Shown piece by piece: positions 22,201 through 32,961 of a stretch of DNA of 64,000 nt. The DNA is taken from contig NC_088712.1 in the NCBI RefSeq assembly GCF_963576615.1, positions 53,921,114 through 53,985,113 on the forward strand, written 5' to 3'. A program made the position numbers and the translations under genes. Under the pieces are notes generated by a model that ran no database searches, was not told the DNA's origin, and saw nothing but the letters and a program-made list of their open reading frames with translations. Source of the stretch: Watersipora subatra. Its lineage: Eukaryota; Bryozoa; Gymnolaemata; Cheilostomatida; Watersiporidae. How positions within the stretch are numbered: the stretch's first letter is position 1; the number at the start of each line of letters is the position of its first letter.

Positions 22201-25200
22201 ATATTAGCATTCCTTCTGCACTTACACGTCAATATACAGTTGGATATAATAGCAATAAAACTACTCCTGCTGCCTTGTAGTTTAGTGCACATAAATCATG
22301 ACCTCTGTTTATCAATTTAGTACACATAGGTGGCGACCTTTGGTTCATCCCTTTAGTACACATAGATCATGACCTTTGCTCCATCACGCGCATATGATTC
22401 AGCTCTTACATTAATTACTTTGGTCCATCTGTACATTTCCAGGCATGAATCAAGTCTTTTCAACTCTAATGCGTTTAACAAACCATTTGTATGAAGAGAG
22501 CTAAAGAAAACTCTCACCGTCCTCTCTCAAAAGTAAAAATACCAGATACTTGATAATATCAGCCTTGTAGAAGTTGACAGCATTTATTGTTCTTTTTATT
22601 TCTTACTAGCATCCTGGCAGTCTAGAGATTCTCAAATGTACCGAAAAAGCTCAGAAAATCAATAGCTGCACGATTATACTAGAATACTGGAAGATGGTTG
22701 ATTGATGCAGGTACATGTATTAGAATGTCGGTCTATGAAGCTGAATGTCCCGAGTTCGACTCCCATTAACAGCTATCTTTTTCCCAAGCTCTAACCGTGG
22801 CTTCGGACAGGCAGAGGCGGATCTTATTATAGTAAAGGTTCACTCAACTTATCTCAAAAATATTGGCTTGTCAGCTTTCCTTTGCATAGGAATGACAGCT
22901 GACCAATACCTCACAACAAACACAAAAAAGTTGACCATTGGGGGATAGCAATAAATGTATTATGTAGAGTATGGATGAGCCAAGATGAGACTGCTGACTG
23001 CTGACCTGACTGTTGGTGTTGTTGTGATACTGATGGCAGAAAGAGTCCACCATATTTTGAAAGCTGATTTTTATCCTAAAACTGGTTGAAAGTCACAAAT
23101 GCTATATGAATTCTAAATCTGTAGATGATGAAAATAATTGTGTATTACTGCAAATGAGGTGTTTCTATTTGTAATAAAACTAAGAATTATTTTCATTTAT
23201 TTATGTGTTTGTTAAACAAATAAACATTTTGTTGTCATTAAAAAAATTTGTTTTCTAAAATTAAATAAACATTCTACTGTACAAATTGAAGAATATAATC
23301 TTTTATGAACAGACAATGTACAAAAATACTAAATTAAAATTGATTGCTTTCTTTATTGTTTACAATAGCACTTCGAAAATAAAATATTTAACTCATAACA
23401 AAATAAACGTGTTGAAATGGATTATCTTAACCTAACATAGTTATATCAAGCATTACTTGTATTTGTATATATAGGAAATCGTAAAAAGAGAGGTGTACAA
23501 CATATACCCGTTAGTGCTTAAAAATGTTGAATTCCAGAAATAATTCTTTAATTTTTTAAAATGAGAAAGGTTTGGATACAAAATATAAGATTTACTAATT
23601 CAGATACCTTATATCTTGTGGTTTCAGAACCAAATAAAAGAAAAAAAAAAAATATATATATAATACATATATAGGCCTACATATATAAATATATACAGTA
23701 TATATACAGTATATATACAGTATATACAGCATATATACAGTATATATACTGTATATATACTGTATATATACAGTATATATACAGTATATATACTGTATAT
23801 ATACAGTATATATACAGTATATATACAGTATATATACAGTATATATACAGTATATATACAGTATATATACAGTATATATACAGTGTATATACAGTGTATA
23901 TACAGTGTATATACAGTGTATATACAGTGTATATACAGTATATATACAGTGTATATACAGTATATATACAGTATATATACAGTATATATACAGTATATAT
24001 ACAGTATATATGTATACTGTATATAGGCCTACATACTATACATATATTGTATATATACTGTGTATATATTCTGTATATACACTGGGTATATATTTTGTAT
24101 ATATACTGTATAGCCTATGTATAGTATATATATATACAGTATATATACAGTATATATGTATACTGTATATACATACTATACAAATAGGTCTATTGTATAT
24201 ATACTATGTATATATTCTGTATATATACTGTATAGCCTATATATACAGTATATATACTGTATATATACTGTATATATAGTATATATACAGTATAATATAT
24301 GCAGTATATATATGGTATATATTATACAGTATATATCTATATATATAAATGTGAAAGTCTGCCGTCCTTCGGTATGTCCAGCTATAGCTATTATTAGAAT
24401 AGCTGTAGCTGGACAACGCTGATGCAACGTCATGGCGTACCATCATTAGCAGCCTAGCACTTATTAGCAAGCTTACTGGAATTTTTTATTGGCAATGTGC
24501 CAAGCTAATAGCAAGTGGGAAGCAACTCTTATTGCTTCTCACTGTTTATAAGTTGATGTTTAATACCCTTATCCATTGGCAATGTGCCAGGCTAATAGCA
24601 AGTGGTAGGCAACTCTCATCACTTCTCATTGTTTATAAGCTAATTTTTAATACCATTTTCCATTGGTAATGTGCCAGACTAATAGCAAGTGGTAGGCAAC
24701 TCTCATCACTTCTCATTGTTTATAAGCTGATTTTTAATACCCAGGTAACGCCGGAAGGTACAGCTAGTATAGTACATGTATACATGTATATATACAGTAA
24801 ATATGTATAAATTAGCTCTTAGCTTTTATGTTTGTTTATGCATACCTCCCAAGGAATGCATGCGCTTAGCTAATATTCTCTAGAAGATCATGAATAGACT
24901 GGAAAAAGCAACAGATTTAGTACATTACAATAATGAAGCATTAATTTTTTTAAATGTAACTTGCACAAGCAGACAAAACCCTTTTATTATTAATATATTT
25001 AAATAATAAAGTTGTTAAATTAATAAAAACCAGAAAGATTGAGAAAAACACATGACCTAAGCTTTAAGTACAAACAACTGTATATTTACTGAGGCCCTTT
25101 TTGTGCCACAAAACCAAAATCGGACTAGTCTCCCTATTAACCTGTAGCCAAAACATTGATATTAGCAACCCAATATGTTCACAGACACCACGCAGACACG

Positions 25201-27903
25201 TTATGACAGCATCTACTGCGGTGTACACTCCCAGAATGCCAAAACAACCATTATAGGTGGTAAGAGATACACAAAAGCAGAACTCCCTTCAATACTCTAT
25301 TCTATCTTTTCTACACAGGAATAGTGTGGCGACACCTGAGTGCAACAGTGCCAATCTGCTTGCTGACCCATTTCCATAGGGAGCTATAGTGGAACAATGG
25401 TCATGTGATGTCTTATGTCAAGGTTCTATCTTTAAGAGGTTTCAAGTAAAACAGGTAGATTAGAGCGTTTCAACAAGAAAAATATCTGAATATGAAGCAA
25501 CAGGAATGCAAGAATATGCACGAGCACAAGTGCATCGCCGTTGGTGGCTAAAGCCATTTTTATAGCAAAAAGATGGTGAAACGCACTTGTGTTTTGTTTC
25601 AGGCTGGTTCACACTATATGGCCCTAACTTGGCGTTGATGCCGCAATACTTTGGTGATCGTCGATGACAACGATGTCCACACTTTAACAAACCCATCCGC
25701 ATTTGCTGATGCAAATACTCTGTGACGTAATGTTCTCATCTTTTTTTTAAATTTTTTGCGAAAAAACATCTTTGTTTTCAGGTGCTTGAATCAAATATTA
25801 GCCTCGCAGCGACTAATCATAAACTTAAAATAAATCAAGTTATTCGCGACTGCGAATTACTATTGCCGAAATGGTTTACATTGTACAGACGGTCATCGAT
25901 GTTTGGCGAAATATTGGGAGATTTTGACAACTGCAAAATTTCCCGATGTATCCGCGTTTCTTCGGCGATGCCATCGACTCACGGTTCACATAGTCGACAA
26001 TGAACGCCGAAAGGACAACTCCTACATAATGCGATATACTATAGCTGCAATACATATACTATACCATAGCTGTGATACATATACTATACCATAGCTGTAA
26101 TACATATACTATACCATAGCTGTAATACATATACTATACCATAGCTGTGATACATATACTATACCATAGCTGTGATACAGTGTGAACCAGCCTTTACAGA
26201 CACTGAAATACGACAGAATGAGAGAGACACTGCTGTTTCTATAATGGCATTGCAGCACCAAATGGGGGTGTGTAGCTATGCTATCGCTACCCTAGGACAC
26301 TTATGTATTCGCCTCATCTAACTTTCGCGTTTTCGGGGAGTCATCCTCTCGAGAAAATTTCATGAACGAAACTAAACTATCATAACGAACGAGCGAAAAC
26401 GCGGAATTAAATAGCTTTGTTCATTGATAGTCCAAGAAACAATGGCAGCAAGCGATCAAATCGCATTATCGATCTCGGCCACACAATTCTACCTGCGGTT
26501 CACAATTACAAACTAGTCCCAAATTGAACATTTTTTTCTTACCGGTGAACTTAACCTGAGGGTTCTAATTATGTTTGTTCCACTGCATTTATTTTCACAT
26601 CACTAGATTTTCGCACTCATCAGAGCTGCGAAATTAAGTTGCAGCGAAACTTTACTCTGTATGCTACTCACGAAACTAAATACTAGCGAAATATAAGTGT
26701 CCTAGGGTATGCGAAAATTAGCATATGCCTTGGGTTTGATATAACTCACCATGACTGTCTTGTTGATGTGTTGCGCAAAGGGCCATGTTTGACCTTGTAC
26801 GAAGTCAATCATAAAAGACATGATCGGTCGGCCAATTGCATGAGTATCAAGGTTTAAATGGCTCATGAGCTTCTCCTATAAAAACCAGATTTAGGGATTA
26901 TAGTATAAGCATCGCATGGGATAGAATAAATGCTAAATAGAATCAGAGGTTGGTGAAGCTGCCCAAGTATGATGGAAAATGGTTTTGTAGAATAAAAACT
27001 TGATATAACTGCTGAGGGTTCCTATACTTGTAGATCTACATTTACTAGTTTCTAGCAGAAAAATCTCTTTCTTGATTGGTTCATAACAGGCCAAACTATA
27101 ACCAGTGTAAAGTAGCATTTTTTTCAGCTAGGTAACCCATTACCAATATTGAGGTGAGTTGTTATCTGCAAGTTTGCTCACTTCATTGCCTGAACAAATA
27201 AGCACATTAGGCATGTTTAAAAAAAGTTTTGTCAGGGTTACTCTTTAGAAATCAGTGAAGTGAACACACGAAGAAAAGGGTTGCATAGATTTAGTTTTTT
27301 GTAATTAGTTAATTCCTTAAAAACCAATTTTTAATTCTAAGTTTGGGCTAGACTGCCTTTATTTTCTATCACCTGAAATTTGTGCATTTAGACAAATGGT
27401 TCTTGGCCTCAGTTCGATCACACCCAAAGTAATTGTTGAGTCAGTCTGAGGAGTTCTGTGAAGGTTTCTCAAAGGCAACAGCAGAAGTCGCACTGATTTG
27501 CAAGGTCATTTATAAAAAGATATGTATGTAATATGTTGTGAGTTTATTCATTATATTGGTTTTGCTCTTTGAACACAGTGAGATTACTACACAGTTAACT
27601 TTGCACACCAGTAAAACATATACGTCTTGAATGTGAAAAAAATTTTATTTTATTTTTCGATAATGAGTGATTTGGTGAAAAGGCATATGAAACGGGTAGT
27701 ATTTAGTACATCCAACAAGGTTAAGAATCAGTGATTTAGATACTTACCAATGTATACAGCCCTCTACAAGCAAACTCTATTGTTTTAACCTTCGATACAT
27801 CTTCAAGAGGTATGTCTTCTGGAACCTTGGTCTTGTCCCAAACTTTATACAAGAAGGAGGCCAGAACTAGTAATGTCAAGGTTGATATAAGCTTGAGGGC
27901 CAT
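15750..27903 (-). CDS. AADAC: AADAC/NCEH1-like microsomal serine hydrolase (6 exons)
   Basis: Hormone-sensitive-lipase-type alpha/beta hydrolase of the arylacetamide deacetylase / neutral cholesterol ester hydrolase group, which hydrolyses acyl esters at the ER membrane. Exons in transcript order: 27903-27748, 26875-26750, 22141-22012, 20957-20757, 20105-19979 and 16275-15750. All junctions are GT-AG and all phases agree, giving 421 residues (the family is about 400). An N-terminal signal anchor (MALKLISTLTLLVLASFLY) is followed by a lumenal domain. The oxyanion motif HGGGG is at about 128-132 and the nucleophile motif GDSIGG at about 200-205, with Ser202. The acid is in GQHDTLRDDG (Asp about 355), and the base is His about 386 in EGFHAF. 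Ile replaces the usual Ala of GDSAGG. AADAC, NCEH1 and AADACL paralogues cannot be told apart here. Introns are full of MITEs and tandem repeats. The reverse complement of AATAAA near 15606 is a plausible 3' end. Confidence 0.9.
16366..16768. mobile_element. MITE with AGGCTGGTTCACAC-type ends, copy 1
   Basis: Left end 'ctagttcacactg', right end 'agtgtgaaccagcct'. Internal sequence (for example 'gtcgactatg', 'caccgtgaacc') matches the reverse complement of the element at 25601-26193. Lies in AADAC-like intron 5. The target duplication was not resolved. Confidence 0.6.
16769..18329. other. AADAC-like intron 5, middle part
   Basis: No exon, repeat array or gene recognised. Short ORFs only. Confidence 0.35.
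18330..18793. mobile_element. Helitron-like element with antisense tRNA-like part
   Basis: Begins near 'tatataaatctctatg' with 'tgtctgtccgtctgg'. Contains on the reverse strand an A-box-like 'tagccagttggatagcg', and ends '...caacgcctggcattcagtagt'. The same order of modules is seen at 24342, 52412 and 56851. Confidence 0.4.
19464..19510. repeat. Perfect 20-bp hairpin
   Basis: Arms ATGTTACAAATGTAAAATAT and its exact reverse complement, separated by the 7-nt loop ATCATAA. Lies in AADAC-like intron 5. No function known. Confidence 0.75.
19536..19727. repeat. Direct ~190-bp repeat, copy 1
   Basis: Starts 'acttttgcaatattc' and 'gcgagcctgctgagaaagca' and continues into a TGATTATTGG-type low-complexity tract ending 'gactcatgcttgg'. 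Nearly the same sequence lies at 21130-21325. The pair flanks AADAC-like exons 4 and 5. Confidence 0.7.
19979..20105 (-). CDS. AADAC: AADAC-like exon 5
   Basis: Acceptor 'gtcttgacag', donor 'cactcaa|gtaagt'. Completes the last Gly of the nucleophile motif and continues NLAAAVALKLKKK ... LQVLIYPILQVFDF, the conserved strand after the nucleophile. Ends in phase 2. Confidence 0.88.
20757..20957 (-). CDS. AADAC: AADAC-like exon 4 (nucleophile Ser)
   Basis: Acceptor 'tgattttggcag' and donor 'attggtg|gtgagt', both in phase 1. Encodes VSVEYRLAPEHPYPAAL and VIVAGDSIGG. Confidence 0.9.
21130..21325. repeat. Direct ~190-bp repeat, copy 2
   Basis: Second copy, same orientation, in AADAC-like intron 3. 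About 90% identity by eye, with the same boundary words at both ends. Confidence 0.7.
21592..22011. repeat. 58-bp minisatellite built from an exon-intron junction
   Basis: About seven tandem copies of a 58-bp unit. Read on the minus strand, each unit holds a near copy of the 3' end of AADAC-like exon 3 (gagagtgacttactgcag), a splice-donor copy (CTGCAG|GTATGTAC), and about 30 bp of intron. The genuine donor (CTGCAG|GTAAGTAC at 22011) is at the array's edge. Confidence 0.85.
22012..22141 (-). CDS. AADAC: AADAC-like exon 3 (HGGGG oxyanion motif)
   Basis: Acceptor 'atatttatttag' and donor 'ctgcag|gtaagt', ending after one base of a codon. Encodes VQSRHLGGVPVLHFKY, a lysine-rich linker and VIIYFHGGGGEWLTA. 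The exon's last ~27 bp and the start of the intron are the seed of the adjacent 58-bp minisatellite. Confidence 0.9.
22705..22850 (+). mobile_element. tRNA-derived SINE, copy 2
   Basis: B box 'gagttcgactccc' is close to consensus. It is followed by 'ccgtggcttcggacaggcag' and 'cttattatagtaaag', the same tail as the SINE at 6363. Confidence 0.6.
22851..23649. other. AADAC-like intron 2, AT-rich part
   Basis: AT-rich sequence without recognisable genes. Confidence 0.35.
23650..24340. repeat. 11-bp TATATACAG microsatellite
   Basis: About 690 bp of an 11-bp unit (cagtatatata) with scattered reversed units (tatatactg), so parts are palindromic. Repetitive Tyr-Ile ORFs on both strands are by-products. 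Confidence 0.85.
24342..24767. mobile_element. Helitron-like element with internal 87-bp repeats
   Basis: Starts at 'atatataaatgtgaaag' next to the microsatellite and ends '...aacgccggaaggtacagctag'. Inside are three tandem 87-bp units starting at 24489, 24576 and 24663 ('ttggcaatgtgcc...'). The same 'caatgtgccaggctaa' motif occurs once in the copy at 52412. Confidence 0.45.
24768..25289. other. AADAC-like intron 2, spacer
   Basis: No recognisable coding or mobile sequence. Confidence 0.3.
25601..26193. mobile_element. MITE with AGGCTGGTTCACAC ends, copy 2
   Basis: Left end AGGCTGGTTCACACTATA, right end 'acagtgtgaaccagcct'. The body is homologous, in opposite orientation, to 16366-16768. 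It contains a 25-bp tandem repeat near its right end. Confidence 0.65.
26041..26185. repeat. 25-bp tandem repeat inside MITE
   Basis: Five to six copies of a 25-bp unit (atagctgtgatacatatact plus atacc), starting at 26041, 26066, 26091 and so on. Confidence 0.8.
26290..26707. mobile_element. 418-bp MITE with TA target (Tc1/mariner type)
   Basis: Terminal inverted repeats CCCTAGGACACTTATGTATT and, at the right end, the complement of 'aatataagtgtcctaggg'. A TA dinucleotide flanks both ends (26288-26289, 26708-26709). It carries no coding capacity. It is inserted at the edge of the element at 25290-26288 and 43 bp from AADAC-like exon 2. Confidence 0.72.
26750..26875 (-). CDS. AADAC: AADAC-like exon 2
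   Basis: Acceptor 'gttttatag', donor 'gtcatg|gtgagt'. 42 codons, phase 0 (EKLMSHLNLDTHAIGRPI...). A TA-target MITE ends about 42 bp beyond its donor. Confidence 0.87.
26876..27747. other. AADAC-like intron 1
   Basis: Contains the dispersed repeat copy at 27540-27722 and otherwise nothing recognised. Confidence 0.4.
27540..27722. repeat. Dispersed repeat, empty-site copy
   Basis: Homologous to 240-450. Here the sequence runs 'aacaaggttaagaatcag' without the MITE, showing the pre-insertion TTAA. Confidence 0.55.
27748..27903 (-). CDS. AADAC: AADAC-like exon 1 (signal anchor)
   Basis: ATG at 27903-27901 and donor 'acattg|gtaagt'. 52 codons, phase 0. Encodes a hydrophobic N-terminal anchor and then KVPEDIPLEDVSKVKTIEFA. 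Confidence 0.88.
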
Positions 27904-29690
27904 CGAAGGGCTAGAGGAATGCCAGGTGTTGATCTGGAATATTCATAAGTTTCCACTAATTTCCAAAATTCCATATGAAAACTAGTTCTATAATCATTTG
28001 GCAACTCGAACATGGAACCTTCAGAGCCTGTCAACACACATAGAAGCACCTTCAGAGCTTGCCAACACACATAGAAGCACCTTCAAAGCCTGTCAACACA
28101 CATAGAAGCACCTTCAGAGCCTCTCAACACACCTTAGAAGCACTTTCAGAGCCTCCTCCACATACCAGTGCACAGCCAATGCCTCTTAACACATACGTAT
28201 GCACGCATACTCACAATCAGCATCAGTGCTTGCAAGTGTCAAGCACTTTTTCCTCATACCTTGTCTTACGTGCCATATGGTGTAAAATCTCTACACTGTA
28301 AAATTTTCTAACCAGTAATAATAAATGAAGAGATTTTAAAGAGATTTACAATTTCGAAAACCTACTCACACTCTGATGAAATAGCACAGTATGTTGTCGT
28401 TTATCCACTCGCAGTGAGGCACATTGTTTATTGTTATGTTAGAGATAACGGGTTTCCTATTCATCAGGTTGTGTATGTTGGCAGACTATTAATACATTTC
28501 AGGTGATGTTATTTGAAAGTATCAGCCACTAACGGAGCAAACTATTCATCATTGGAAGAGACCTAACAAGATTTGTATGGTCTATAGGCATCATTGCATT
28601 CATAATGCTTGTAGGTGAATACGTGCTTCAAATCTGGAGTTTCATAGAACATAAAATCTGGCGAGTTGTATAGAGCAATTGGGATAAATGGAACTGCAAC
28701 AACTTCAAACTGCCAGACTAAAAGCTCAATCACCTGTTACTTTCTGTCAGACTGTCAATTGAGAGTTCATGGATGTTAGGTTGAGCTATTTGAAGGTTAT
28801 AATGGCAAAACCAATCTAGATTGAAGACTCTGGAAAGTGCTGTGATTGAAAGCATGTCAAGCCGTGAAAGGTGCTGGCCTTTGCATCATGAACATATTGA
28901 GAAGATAAATAAGTTTGTGTGTGTCTATAAAAGGGACCTATCAGAGCATGTCAACGAATAACTTTAAGAACAGCAGTAAAGGCAGTAGCAGCAGTGACAG
29001 AATTCACTAGATGCACTGCATGCATCGCTAAAATGAATAGCTTATTCATTTACAGTTCAATGAAGTAAATTCAATCATAGACACTTACCAGCTCTTAGAA
29101 GATATTACTGCGGATAAACTGCCAGCCAATAGTAATGATAGAAGGTATATAGCTAAATCTCACACTAGTTCAATGCACAGGAAAAGCTAAAGTTCATCTT
29201 ATCAAGCAAAGTTTAACAAGGCATGTGATTGAAGGGTCAAAGAGCAGAATTCTCTGTCAATAAATGATAAAGCATCAATTGTAGAGTCATCCAATCAGTG
29301 ACACACAGATACTATGACACACAGATTTGATACAGACGTTATTTATCACTACATTTGAGTTTTGTTAGGTTAACTAAAGATGTGGCTGCAATGGCATTAC
29401 TTCAAACAGCAGCAAATGTGGTTTGTATTTGCTGGTACTTTTGTGTTTGATTTTGTACTTACCACCGTTGTAGATAGAAAAACAAATGGCAAACAAATCA
29501 TTAAAATTTTAATCATGATTTCTAATCAAATTTTATTTTACAAATATAATAGCGGTTAATGAAGATTAAGTAGAAGAGCGAAATATGAATTTACAATCTG
29601 TTTGAATTACTCCACATCTTATATGTAAGAGACTCAATTAAAAGTTATTCATACGCAGTATTTTCTATTGGTTGTGCATTGTCGTTTTTC
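27904..29690. other. Upstream region of AADAC-like gene
   Basis: Includes a 31-bp tandem repeat within 120-250 bp of the start codon. The rest has only short unrecognised ORFs. Any promoter of the AADAC-like gene should lie here, but no clear core element is seen. Confidence 0.35.
28015..28150. repeat. 31-bp tandem repeat
   Basis: Four to five copies of a 31-bp unit (ccttcagagcctgtcaacac plus acatagaagca) just upstream of the AADAC-like start codon. Confidence 0.8.
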
Positions 29691-29696
29691 AGGCTG

Positions 29697-29857
29697 TTTG
29701 AAGAGCATTGCTGCATAAACAATGTCTCAGTGAACTTGGTTAGACACATCTGAGACCAGTGGCAAGGGAACCTTGATGATAAGAGACATTGTGATCAGCC
29801 CCAGTTGCAATTTAGACATTTACAAAGAATACATTTGAAAATTTACAATCTGTTATT
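29697..29857 (-). mobile_element. SINE body flanking satellite array 1
   Basis: Matches the middle domain of the SINE at 12640 ('aacaatgtctc', 'agacacatctgaga') and is almost identical to 39251-39335 ('gataagagacattgtgatca', 'cagccccagttg', 'ttgaaaatttacaatctgt'). It runs directly into the satellite. No tRNA head follows beyond the array. Confidence 0.6.
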
Positions 29858-30957
29858 ACATATTGATATATTACTAATGCATAGTGATATATTACTAATA
29901 CATAGTGATATATTACTAATACATAATGATATATTATTAATACATAATGATATATTACTAATACATAGTGATATATTACTAATACATACTGCTATATTAC
30001 TAATACATAGTGATATATTACTAATACATAATGATATATTACTAATACATAGTGATATATTACTAATACATAGTGATATATTACTAATACATTGTGATAT
30101 ATTACTAATACATAGTGATATATTACTAATACATAGTGATATATTACTAATACATAGTGATATATTACTAATACATAGTGATATATTACTAATACATTGT
30201 GATATATTACTAATACATAGTGATATATTACTAATACATAGTGATATATTACTAATACATAATGATATATTACTAATACATAGTGCTATATTACTAATAC
30301 ATAGTGATATATTACTAATACATAGTGATATATTACTAATACATAGTGATATATTACTAATACATAGTGCTATATTACTAATACATAGTGATATATTACT
30401 AATACATAATGATATATTACTAATACATAGTGCTATATTACTAATACAGAGTGATATATTACTAATGTATAGTGATATATTACTAATACATAGTGATATA
30501 TTACTAATACATAGTGATATATTACTAATACATAGTGATATATTACTAATACATTGTGATATATTACTAATACATAGTGATATATTACTAATACATAGTG
30601 ATATATTACTAATACATAATGATATATTACTAATACATAGTGCTATATTACTAATACATAGTGATATATTACTAATACATAGTGATATATTACTAATACA
30701 TAGTGATATATTACTAATACATAGTGATATATTACTAATACATAGTGATATATTACTAATACATAGTGATATATTACTAATACATAGTGATATATTACTA
30801 ATACATAGTGATATATTACTAATACATAGTGATATATGACTAATACATTGTGATATATTACTAATACATAGTGATATATTACTAATACATAATGATATAT
30901 TACTAATACATAGTGATATATGACTAATACATAGTGATAAATTACCAATACATAGTG
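29858..30957. repeat. 21-bp satellite, array 1 (about 52 units)
   Basis: Tandem 21-bp unit gatatattactaatacatag plus t on the plus strand, with single-base variants ('attgtga', 'tagtgct', 'acataat'). Because 21 is a multiple of three and the unit has no stop in one frame, a 344-codon repetitive ORF (SDILLIH) appears. It is not a gene. The unit is the reverse complement of array 2. Confidence 0.95.
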
Positions 30958-30958
30958 A

Positions 30959-31564
30959 CGGTGATGTAGTGCTAACCTTTTTTTAACCATAACTGTAAAG
31001 TTGAGATAAGTGGATGTAGGCGACCAAGAGTCGCAACGCAACTCCACCGCCATGTAGTAGCGGTTGGAACAGCTGGGAGCCTGGGGGTGCTGTAAGCCTC
31101 CCAGTGGGTCCGGGGCGAAGCCCCGACCACCAAAGCCTACAGGGCTTTAAAATCATGTATATGGTATGAGAAATGAGCACATCTGTAGTAATAAATAAGT
31201 TGAGAAAATAATAAAAATCAATGCCTTTGTCCTTTTGTACAAATGCTGACTGCCATTGGTTTGCTGTAATCTGATCTTAGCCGTTGTTGTAGGCAACCTT
31301 GTTGTAGAGGATCACAATCTTGTCATGTTACATGAACATTACATCACTGTATTGCACTGTGTGCTGCTTTTATATTGAATGGCCATTGAATGTCGACTAT
31401 AATGACATTAGTGTACTTGAATCAATGAAATAGAGCTATAATATACCTTGAGAATTGGCAAAGTCTAAAATTTTTTAACCCTAAGTATAGTTATACTTGA
31501 AAAACACGCAAATTCTCTAACCATAACTTAGTTAGGGAGAATTAGGGTAGCACTACATCACTGG
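30959..31564. mobile_element. MITE-like element with GTGATGTAGTGCTA ends
   Basis: Left end 'ggtgatgtagtgctaacc' and right end 'ggtagcactacatcactgg' are inverted repeats. The interior has an unusually GC-rich patch ('ctgggagcctgggggtgctg', 'ggtccggggcgaagccccg'). It abuts satellite array 1. The target duplication was not resolved. Confidence 0.5.
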
Positions 31565-31569
31565 GTACA

Positions 31570-32430
31570 AGTGAAGGTGTTAAGCTATTGTAAGCAATAC
31601 TGATATGTACTAGTAAAAAGTACTTCTTTTTCTGCAAGTTCAACAATTAAAATACACAACTAACACAATTATAAACAGTAATATTAATGACCAAAGGTTA
31701 AAATATCCAATAAAAGTTACACCCTCACTCGAACGGTCGTCCATGTTTACTTGCTAGGTCCGTATGGCAGCAAATTTCGACAGTCAAATTAGGCTCATGG
31801 CAGTCCTTATATATAGAGGCTCGGTAGTTGAGATAGTGAAGTAGAAGAAGATCAGCTGATGACAGAGAAGGAGGCTCCTTAGACAGGGAAAAGATAGAGG
31901 CTCCAGAGACAAAGGGAAGCGAGAGGGAGGCTCCAGAGGTGCGTTCCTCTGCCTCTGGAGCAGGCAGAGGGAGCCTCCGCAGGTCCTTGAAAAAGAGAGA
32001 GACAGATGCTGAATTGTTGGAGCTGCTCTCTCACAGATGTTTCTGTTAGCTTGTGAGAAGGTGTTTAGAGGTTCAGGCTTTGTTCATTATGTTGCAGAGA
32101 GTTAGCAATTGAGTGATTTTATCCTAAGTACATCATGGGAGCGTAATGATTGGAAATGATGACCAACTCCAATTGTCTTAGTCGTGTTTGGTTCTGTTCT
32201 GGATCTTTTAATTGTTTTTTGGCATGTCAATTGATGTCTCTTTTCTTATGGGCTACTTCCAAGGGGGTTTCTTAGCTGCTTGTAGATGAGTATATGATGA
32301 CTGCCTTTACTGCTCGTCCTCTACTATATTAGGTGTCATGAGCTGCTTTAATTACCATCAGCATTCAGTTATTCTCAGATTAGCCCTATAATTTAAAAGC
32401 CAGCTTGCATGGAAAGTCTGTTGATTAACA
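31570..32430. repeat. Long dispersed repeat, copy A
   Basis: Similar in order to 57760-58440, for example 'tactagtaaaa', 'gttcaacaa', 'aaagttacaccct', 'agtacatcatgggagcgta' and 'tgatgaccaactcc'. It contains an extra purine-rich insertion at 31860-31990 with repeated 'gaggctcc'. The class is unknown and no ORF was seen. Confidence 0.6.
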
Positions 32431-32905
32431 CTCAGCCCTTGCTATATAAGCAAAGGTGCTTCAGTGTTAAGGGGATGAACAAAGAGCACAGAGCAAGTGA
32501 TACAGACTACGAAAGACGAAACTAAGGACTGAGAATTATGTGATTATGCGATTAAGAACACGGTGGTAACATTAACCTACCATTGTGCAGCTTTGCATAT
32601 TTTTGTAACATACATCTTATCATTCTTACATTTACAAGTGTAACTGTTTGAGTGTTTATTATTTGTAACTCATTCAGCATTACGCTTGATTGTAGTGAAT
32701 TGTATCTAATTGTTCTATCTTTTCATGCTTATAGAGCTTGGTGTTAATAAAGAGCCGCTATTCACCAGACACCTTGCTTTCCACAATTAGTTGTGCATGA
32801 GAGCTATTATTAATTCAGTGTAAGACAACTTGTACGCAGAACCCACTTGCAACTTTGCAAGTGGATAGTCAGCGCTGACTTCCACAACAATACTATATAA
32901 ATGCC
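32431..32905. other. Spacer before MULE, no gene seen
   Basis: No recognisable feature; a few short ORFs only. Confidence 0.3.
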
Positions 32906-32914
32906 CTAGCCCGT
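32906..32914. repeat. MULE target-site duplication, left
   Basis: CTAGCCCGT, matching CTAACCCGT at 38487-38495 in eight of nine bases. 9-bp duplications are typical of Mutator-like elements. Confidence 0.75.
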
Positions 32915-32961
32915 CGGTAGATACGAAAAGCCGAACGCGCTGAATGACCGAACAGACCGAA
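32915..32961 (+). repeat. MULE left terminal inverted repeat
   Basis: 47 bp, starts CGGTAGATACGAAAAG and ends GAACAGACCGAA. Matches the right terminus without a mismatch. Confidence 0.9.

Larger units (their letters stand above)
25290..26288. mobile_element. Dispersed element interrupted by a MITE
   Basis: The outer parts (25290-25600 and 26194-26288) match 47930-48310 in order. Shared words include 'gacacctg', 'gttggt' with 'gctaa' and 'ggccatt', and the end 'ggtgtgt...gctatgctatc'. In the 48-kb copy they are much closer together. The gap is filled by the MITE at 25601-26193. Confidence 0.5.

Noticed and set aside
23894-24470. Tyr/Ile-rich ORFs on both strands
   Set aside because: By-product of the 11-bp TATATACAG microsatellite.
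27380-27430. tRNA B-box-like 'cagttcgatcacacc'
   Set aside because: No A box at the right distance and no cloverleaf. No true tRNA gene was found in the window.
29805-30839. 344-codon SDILLIH ORF
   Set aside because: Translation of satellite array 1, with no non-repetitive protein sequence.
29858-30957. CRISPR-like appearance of regular short repeats
   Set aside because: Units are contiguous without unique spacers, and the context is an animal genome.
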